Origin: SHVO01 sp050246995
Lineage (GTDB): Bacteria; Pseudomonadota; Alphaproteobacteria; Rhodospirillales; Rhodospirillaceae
Reading direction: 5' to 3'
Assembly (NCBI GenBank): GCA_050246995.1
Contig: JBFWVA010000004.1
Location: forward strand, 1 to 64,000
Length of the DNA: 64,000 bases
Within the stretch, counting starts at the first letter, position 1. Each line of letters begins with the position of its first letter. Below are positions 60,176 to 64,000 of this stretch, piece by piece. The position numbers and the translations under genes are program-made. The notes below the pieces were generated by a model. The model was not told where the DNA came from and made no database searches. It was given only the letters and a program-made list of their open reading frames with translations.

Positions 60176-61424
60176 AACAGACGAAATCGCATTTATGCGT
60201 GCAAAAAAGGGCCGCCGGACCTATTCAGGTCCGCGCAAACACCGCAGGTTAAAGAGAATGGCCAAAAAGCCACCAGGCCTTGGGAAAGGCCAGACGACGG
60301 GCTTCTTGCACGAACCGTCGCCTTTCGCTGGCGAACTGGCCGCCGCCCTTGAACGGGCCGCGGCCCGCGAAGGCGCGCCCCCGGAAATGCGCGATCCCGG
60401 AATATCGAATTTCTGGAAAAATCTGGACAGCAACCGCATCGCCGCCCTCGCCGATGGCCTGGGCGTTCCGGCAAGATTGGATTGGTCTCGCGTTCCCACA
60501 CTGAGCGAAGCCAACAATTACATCCGCAAACGCAATATCCGCCGGCGCATGAAGGCCCTCGGATTTGAAGCCGACCGTCAGCTTTCGATGGCCGCAGGTC
60601 TCTCCGAGTCCGCCCTCCGCCACGTTCTGTCCGGCCGCAGCCAGGAAGGCCGGGCCGGCACCATGCAGAAAATCGCGGCCGCCCTAAAATGCAGCCAGGA
60701 CGATCTCACGGGCGCGCGCTATTTCGAGCCTTTCGGGGCCGAGGATGAAGCCATCTTCCGCCGGGCCCTGGGCCGTTTTTTCATGGATGCGGATACCCTG
60801 CGCAACGAAGCGACGGAATCGAAGGACCCGCGGAAAAGCCAGGAAAAACGCGCCCTGGCGAACCGGATCGATTTCATCGACGGGCCCTATGAATGGCAAC
60901 ATGAGGCCCCCGCGGCCACGCCCGCCGCGCGTCCCACCGCGCGTCTCGCGCCCGAAATGCCGCCCGGCGCCTTCTCACTTACGCCCGCGCAAATCGCCGA
61001 GCGACTCGCCGACCGCGTGACCGCCCCTGTGAAAGACCTTCCGCTGTACGCCGCGGCGCGCGGCGGCCCGGAAGGTTCGATGGTGTTGGACTTCAATCCC
61101 ATCGAAATGCTCGAGCGCCCCACGGCTTTAATTGGGGTGCGTGATGCTTTTGCGCTGGTGATTGTCGACGAGTCGATGGAGCCGCGTTACGAGCACGGCG
61201 AAGCGGTCCTGGTGAGGCCGCATCTAAAACCCACCAGCGGCACCGACATGGTGTTCGTGCAAAAAACGCCGGACGGCGCCACCTACATGCTGGTGAAGCG
61301 GCTTATCAGCTTCAACGACTCCGAATGGCGCGTCCTCCAATATAACCCGGAAAAGAAGTTCAGCCTGAAGCGCAGCGAGTGGCAGCAAGCCTTCGTCATC
61401 ACCGGCCGTTTGGATCGCCGCTAG
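60165..61424 (+). CDS. Phage repressor, XRE-type HTH plus S24 peptidase fold
   Basis: 419 residues if started at 60165 (possibly leaderless, as lambda cI from PRM); ATG 60195 or 60258 are alternatives. HTH at about 138-160 (RQLSMAAGLSESALRHVLSG), and C-terminal LexA/S24 fold with Ser in VDESMEPRYEHGEAVLV (about 338) and Lys in YMLVKRLI (about 379). No Ala-Gly or Cys-Gly cleavage pair is evident at LPLYAAARGGPEGSM. The ~130 residues before the HTH are unusual. Flanked by two operators. Confidence 0.85.
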   Translation: MQVQTDEIAFMRAKKGRRTYSGPRKHRRLKRMAKKPPGLGKGQTTGFLHEPSPFAGELAAALERAAAREGAPPEMRDPGISNFWKNLDSNRIAALADGLGVPARLDWSRVPTLSEANNYIRKRNIRRRMKALGFEADRQLSMAAGLSESALRHVLSGRSQEGRAGTMQKIAAALKCSQDDLTGARYFEPFGAEDEAIFRRALGRFFMDADTLRNEATESKDPRKSQEKRALANRIDFIDGPYEWQHEAPAATPAARPTARLAPEMPPGAFSLTPAQIAERLADRVTAPVKDLPLYAAARGGPEGSMVLDFNPIEMLERPTALIGVRDAFALVIVDESMEPRYEHGEAVLVRPHLKPTSGTDMVFVQKTPDGATYMLVKRLISFNDSEWRVLQYNPEKKFSLKRSEWQQAFVITGRLDRR

Positions 61425-61528
61425 CGGATCAATCCGCCTCTTCTGCTTTGAAAACTTGAAATTAATTGCACGTGACGCGAAACCGTCGCGGGGCCGCCTG
61501 CGTCTCTTTTTCCGCACCTACGTCATTT

Positions 61529-61563
61529 TGTACCTTGACGCGTACAGTTAGACGCACTAGGAA
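61529..61563 (+). promoter_or_regulatory. Rightward early promoter with repressor operator O2
   Basis: TGTAC-CTTGACGC-GTACA at 61529-61546; TTGACG (-35, 61535-61540) lies wholly inside it. A weak -10 (TAGGAA, 61558-61563) follows after 17 nt. Same operator layout as at 60158. Drives the operon beginning at 61639. Confidence 0.65.
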
Positions 61564-61638
61564 TCCCACCGTCACCCCGGCGGCCCTCCCCCTCATCCCC
61601 TGGCCGCCCGGTGACAAGGCACCAGCCAGGGAGATCCG

Positions 61639-62091
61639 ATGCTCCAGTCCTCGACAGCGCAAGCGTCCACCGGCGTTACCCCTGCCGGTCTGACCGGAGC
61701 CCATAACCCGGCAGCGCGTTCCACTCGCGCCCCGGCCGGACTCCCTGGCGGTGCCGCTCTTAAGCCCTTCAGCCCGCCGGGCGGCGCGTATCGCGTCTCA
61801 ACCGATCCCATCACCCGCGTCCGTTCGTACTTCGACGGTAAGGGCAAACTCCTCGCACGCAGCGGCAAACTCCGCATCAAGACGTTAAACGCCGACCACC
61901 CCGTCAGCCTCATGGCCCGCGCCATGATCGAGTTGCGCGAGGACGCTTACCAAGTCTCTGCCGCAACCCTCGCCATCTTTGGCTACACGCCGAACGATGT
62001 AGCGCTCTACGGCAGCCAAGCGGTTCGGCTCGCGCGGAAATTCAAACCCGTGCTGTTCCAGCGCGTTCAAATCCAGTTTTTCGAGGCCTAA
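61639..62091 (+). CDS. Hypothetical early phage protein
   Basis: 150 residues; AGGGAG 5 nt upstream. Low-complexity N-terminus, then a basic domain (TDPITRVRSYFDGKGKLLAR, RIKTLNADHPVSLMARAMIE). First gene of the rightward operon. No family recognised. Confidence 0.55.
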   Translation: MLQSSTAQASTGVTPAGLTGAHNPAARSTRAPAGLPGGAALKPFSPPGGAYRVSTDPITRVRSYFDGKGKLLARSGKLRIKTLNADHPVSLMARAMIELREDAYQVSAATLAIFGYTPNDVALYGSQAVRLARKFKPVLFQRVQIQFFEA

Positions 62092-62094
62092 GCC

Positions 62095-62385
62095 ATGTTC
62101 ATGCAAACCATTGCGCCGGCCAAAGCCGCGCCCGCCCAAGTCGACGCGGACAACCTCACGCTCGGCGATATCCTGGCCGTGGCGCTCAAAGCTCCCGAAC
62201 ATCCGCACTTCACCGAAGTCACCTGCCCGATGTTCACCGATGGGAAGGGCAAGAACTGCGCGTGCAAAGGCCCGCTCAAGCCGGATGGTTCCGGATGCCC
62301 GCTGTTCCGCATGATCCCGAACAGCGACAACGAACACTCGCAACGGTTCGGCCTCGGCTTCTGCGGCCTCGCGGGGGCGTGCTAA
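62095..62385 (+). CDS. Small Cys-rich early phage protein
   Basis: 96 residues with Cys at VTCPMF, NCACKG, GCPLF, FCGLAGAC. The six cysteines may bind zinc. Function unknown. Its stop overlaps the next start (TAATG). Confidence 0.5.
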   Translation: MFMQTIAPAKAAPAQVDADNLTLGDILAVALKAPEHPHFTEVTCPMFTDGKGKNCACKGPLKPDGSGCPLFRMIPNSDNEHSQRFGLGFCGLAGAC

Positions 62386-62666
62386 TGGCCCGCAAACCCA
62401 TGCCGGACGGCGCCGGTCCGCCTACGACCTTCGACCAACTGGTTCGCACCATCGTCACCACCTGCGGCACGGTCGCGATGATCAGCGGCATGCTCGGCAT
62501 CTTCGTTGCCGTGCTGCGCAACCTCGGCTCACCCGCGCTTCAGCCCACCACAGCCATCCTGGGCGGCGCGGTGCTCTTCTTCGGCGGCTTCGCGATGGTC
62601 CTCGCGGTGTGGCTCAAACACATCACCGAGCACGGCATCAGCCTCAACCGCAACTTCCCGATTTAG
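62385..62666 (+). CDS. Small two-span membrane protein
   Basis: 93 residues: TTCGTVAMISGMLGIFVAVL and TAILGGAVLFFGGFAMVLAV are membrane helices; short cytoplasmic ends. Early-operon membrane protein, possibly affecting superinfection or lysogeny. Coupled to the upstream gene. Confidence 0.5.
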   Translation: MARKPMPDGAGPPTTFDQLVRTIVTTCGTVAMISGMLGIFVAVLRNLGSPALQPTTAILGGAVLFFGGFAMVLAVWLKHITEHGISLNRNFPI

Positions 62667-62676
62667 GAGAACGCGC

Positions 62677-63117
62677 ATGTTTATGAACCGGATGGTGCAC
62701 GGTTTTCTTCACCTTCTCGCGACCTCTGCCGCCTTGATCGCGCCGCTTCCGCGGATCGATAGCATGAGGCTCCCTGGTCAAAGGCCACCGCAAAAGTCCT
62801 TCGGGCGGATGCGCCGCAGATTTGGGTGGACGACGAAGGTCCAAAAACCGAGGCCGACGCCGGAACAAATTGCTCGCCGCGCGGCCATCAATTCCCTCAC
62901 CAACTACGAGCGCACCCAATGGGCCCGCGCCGGCTATCCGGGCGCCACCGACAAGGGCAAATGCTCCGGACGCATCGAAGATGTCCTGTCCTTTAAAGGC
63001 ATCCGTGAACGCAACCTTCCGCGGGATAGAGCAGCGGTAGCTCACCAGGTTCATACCCTGGGGGTCGGGGGTTCGAATCCCTCTCCCGCAACCACTTCAA
63101 TCGGGGCGGCCGCCTAA
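62677..63117 (+). CDS. Hypothetical protein whose 3' end runs through a tRNA gene
   Basis: 146 residues if read to 63117; AGGAGA 7 nt before the ATG. After a hydrophobic N-terminus and a basic linker, a helical segment (EQIARRAAINSLTNYERTQW) and GRIEDVLSFKGIRERNLPRD. The last ~32 residues (VAHQVHTLGVGGSNPSPATT) are the translation of the tRNA at 63020-63094, so the true protein is probably shorter in evolutionary terms, though no earlier stop is present. Confidence 0.45.
   Translation: MFMNRMVHGFLHLLATSAALIAPLPRIDSMRLPGQRPPQKSFGRMRRRFGWTTKVQKPRPTPEQIARRAAINSLTNYERTQWARAGYPGATDKGKCSGRIEDVLSFKGIRERNLPRDRAAVAHQVHTLGVGGSNPSPATTSIGAAA
63020..63094 (+). tRNA. tRNA-Met (CAT), initiator type
   Basis: 75 nt with all arms and encoded CCA. 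Acceptor C1 G C G G G A pairs with T C C C G C A72 except a C1.A72 mismatch; A11:T24 in the D stem; both are bacterial initiator hallmarks. Anticodon stem CCAGG/CCTGG round TTCATAC has A29:T41, G30:C40, G31:C39, so only two of the usual three G:C pairs. Lies within the early operon. Confidence 0.88.
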
Positions 63118-63227
63118 TGCCCCAGCATCTCCTCACCCGCCTGCGCGCCGAAGCCATGGCCGCGCTCGCGTCCGGCCGCTACTCACCCGCGGCCTGGGCC
63201 TTCCTCCGTCAGTGGGGCACCCGTTGA
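63117..63227 (+). CDS. Small helical early protein
   Basis: 36 residues (MPQHLLTRLRAEAMAALASG ... FLRQWGTR). ATG overlaps the upstream stop (TAATG). Overlaps the next gene. Unknown function. Confidence 0.4.
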   Translation: MPQHLLTRLRAEAMAALASGRYSPAAWAFLRQWGTR

Positions 63228-63544
63228 CCGAAACGCGCACCACCGCGGAGATCCTCACCGACATTGTGCTGCGGGTCGAATGCCTCAACGCCGAGCGCAA
63301 GGCCTTGGCCGATGACGTGAAGGAAGTCCTCAAGGACGGCAAACGCCACGCGCTCGACGTGCCCCGCATCCGCGAGGTCATCAAGATCCGCGACATGAAG
63401 CCAAAGGACCGCGCCGAACTCACCATCGGCAACGCCACCGCCACCTATCTCCACGCGGTCGAGACCACCGAGAAAGACCGCGCCGCCAGGAAAGCCGCCG
63501 AAGCCGCTTCCACTTCCACCCCAAAAGTAGAGCCCGCACCATGA
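63212..63544 (+). CDS. GapR/DUF2312-like DNA-binding protein, phage-encoded
   Basis: About 110 residues from GTG 63212 (TTG 63224 is an alternative). IVLRVECLNAERKALADDVK, EVLKDGKRHALDVPRIREVI and KIRDMKPKDRAELTIGNATA match the GapR/DUF2312 pattern (R-I-E-R-L-E-x-E-K-K ... V-I-R-L-R-K). Host GapR binds overtwisted AT-rich DNA and helps replication in alphaproteobacteria; the phage copy may act on phage replication or host chromosome structure. Has an extra Ala-rich C-terminal tail. Confidence 0.7.
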   Translation: MGHPLTETRTTAEILTDIVLRVECLNAERKALADDVKEVLKDGKRHALDVPRIREVIKIRDMKPKDRAELTIGNATATYLHAVETTEKDRAARKAAEAASTSTPKVEPAP

Positions 63545-63921
63545 ACCAGCCGTTGGCGCAATCCGCGCCGGATCCCTACGCCACCCACACCTTCGACCGT
63601 CTCATCGCCACCCACGAAGGCGGCGAACTCAACGCCGACCTTTCCAAAAAACTGAACGAGACCGTCGCCTTCCTGGAAAACTTCGTCCAGACCCACGGCG
63701 GCAAGCCCGAAGCCAGCCTCGGCGTCTCCTTCAAGATCAAGAAGGACGGCCAGATGATTCAGATCAACGCCGAGGTGTCCGAGAAGCTGCCGAAGGAACC
63801 GCGCAACAGCGGCATGTACTTCGCCGACGCCAAGAACCGCCTCACCAAGCGCGACCCCAAGCAGATCGAGATGTTCACCGATGTCAGCCGCCCGGCCGCC
63901 GCGCCGGTCAGCATCGGTTAG
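63541..63921 (+). CDS. Hypothetical early phage protein
   Basis: 126 residues: helical LNADLSKKLNETVAFLENFV then a beta segment GVSFKIKKDGQMIQINAEV. Possibly an accessory to DNA metabolism; common next to GapR-like genes in phages, but no function known. ATG overlaps the upstream stop. Confidence 0.5.
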   Translation: MNQPLAQSAPDPYATHTFDRLIATHEGGELNADLSKKLNETVAFLENFVQTHGGKPEASLGVSFKIKKDGQMIQINAEVSEKLPKEPRNSGMYFADAKNRLTKRDPKQIEMFTDVSRPAAAPVSIG

Positions 63922-63966
63922 TCCCCGCGGCCCATCCCACCCCAAGTTTCAGGACCACACCGCTCC

Positions 63967-64000
63967 ATGAAAGACCAAGACACTAACGCCGTGATCCAGA
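63967..64000 (+). CDS. Start of a further early gene (3' partial)
   Basis: ATG 63967 opens MKDQDTNAVIQ and runs off the window. Too short to name; the order resembles early regions where DUF2303-type genes follow. Confidence 0.35.
   Translation, partial: MKDQDTNAVIQ

Noticed and set aside
63020..63094. The tRNA-Met as the right-hand attachment site
   Set aside because: Phage early genes continue past it in the same operon, and the left junction matches tRNA-Phe, not this tRNA.

Overview
The window reads as an alphaproteobacterial chromosome segment (high GC, Tat-exported copper proteins, FecR/TonB-type envelope genes) carrying most of a temperate siphovirus-type prophage. No species can be named from the sequence alone.

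Bases 1-21366 are host chromosome. The first 10 kb holds a FecR-like anti-sigma fragment, a Tat-exported VOC protein, a c-type heme protein with a prenyltransferase/cyclase-like fold, an alpha/beta hydrolase, an OmpA-type lipoprotein, a TonB-like protein, and two copies of a secreted two-gene cassette (multi-repeat Lipoprotein_15-like protein followed by a ~368-residue exported protein of unknown function). Bases 11.5-21.0 kb are a copper-resistance island: copBA with a cnrYXH-type ECF sigma module on the minus strand, a CusF-like/copC/ycnI/copD operon on the plus strand, and a divergent copper P-type ATPase/CsoR pair. Three promoters in the island share the spacing AGGG(T/A)-N15-CGTA(T/C)T, which I read as the site of the ECF sigma factor; the ATPase/csoR pair instead has two CsoR-like palindromes.

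At 21367-21411 lies the last 45 nt of a tRNA-Phe gene (minus strand), cut off at the anticodon loop. This is a classical phage attachment remnant; everything to its right is prophage and the right end (integrase, rebuilt tRNA-Phe) must lie beyond 64000. On the minus strand, read from 60 kb leftward: a Cro/CII-like regulator, primase, small winged-helix and membrane proteins, two DNA methyltransferases (the cytosine one frameshifted twice), P4-family SF3 helicase, a repeat-filled 1.2 kb segment, a possible late regulator, then lambda-like packaging and head genes (small and large terminase, gpW, portal, protease with nested scaffold, decoration protein, gpE-like capsid), tail genes (tube, G/GT chaperones with a textbook -1 frameshift signal, tape measure, baseplate/fibre genes), a terminator-bracketed T5-A1-like + HNH pair, and the lysis cassette. 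A hicAB pair is inserted on the plus strand at 52.6-53.8 kb.

On the plus strand from 60165 run the S24-type repressor and a rightward early operon of small genes including a GapR/DUF2312 homologue and an initiator-type tRNA-Met. Two identical-architecture operators (TGTAC-N8-GTACA) cover the -35 elements of the leftward and rightward promoters, so one repressor can shut both arms. Intrinsic terminators stand directly after the capsid, tail-tube, moron and tail-fibre genes, which implies graded expression or antitermination in the late operon. The best candidates for something new are the start-associated repeats at 49.6-50.4 kb, the phage initiator tRNA, the ECF copper regulon motif, and the duplicated secreted cassette.
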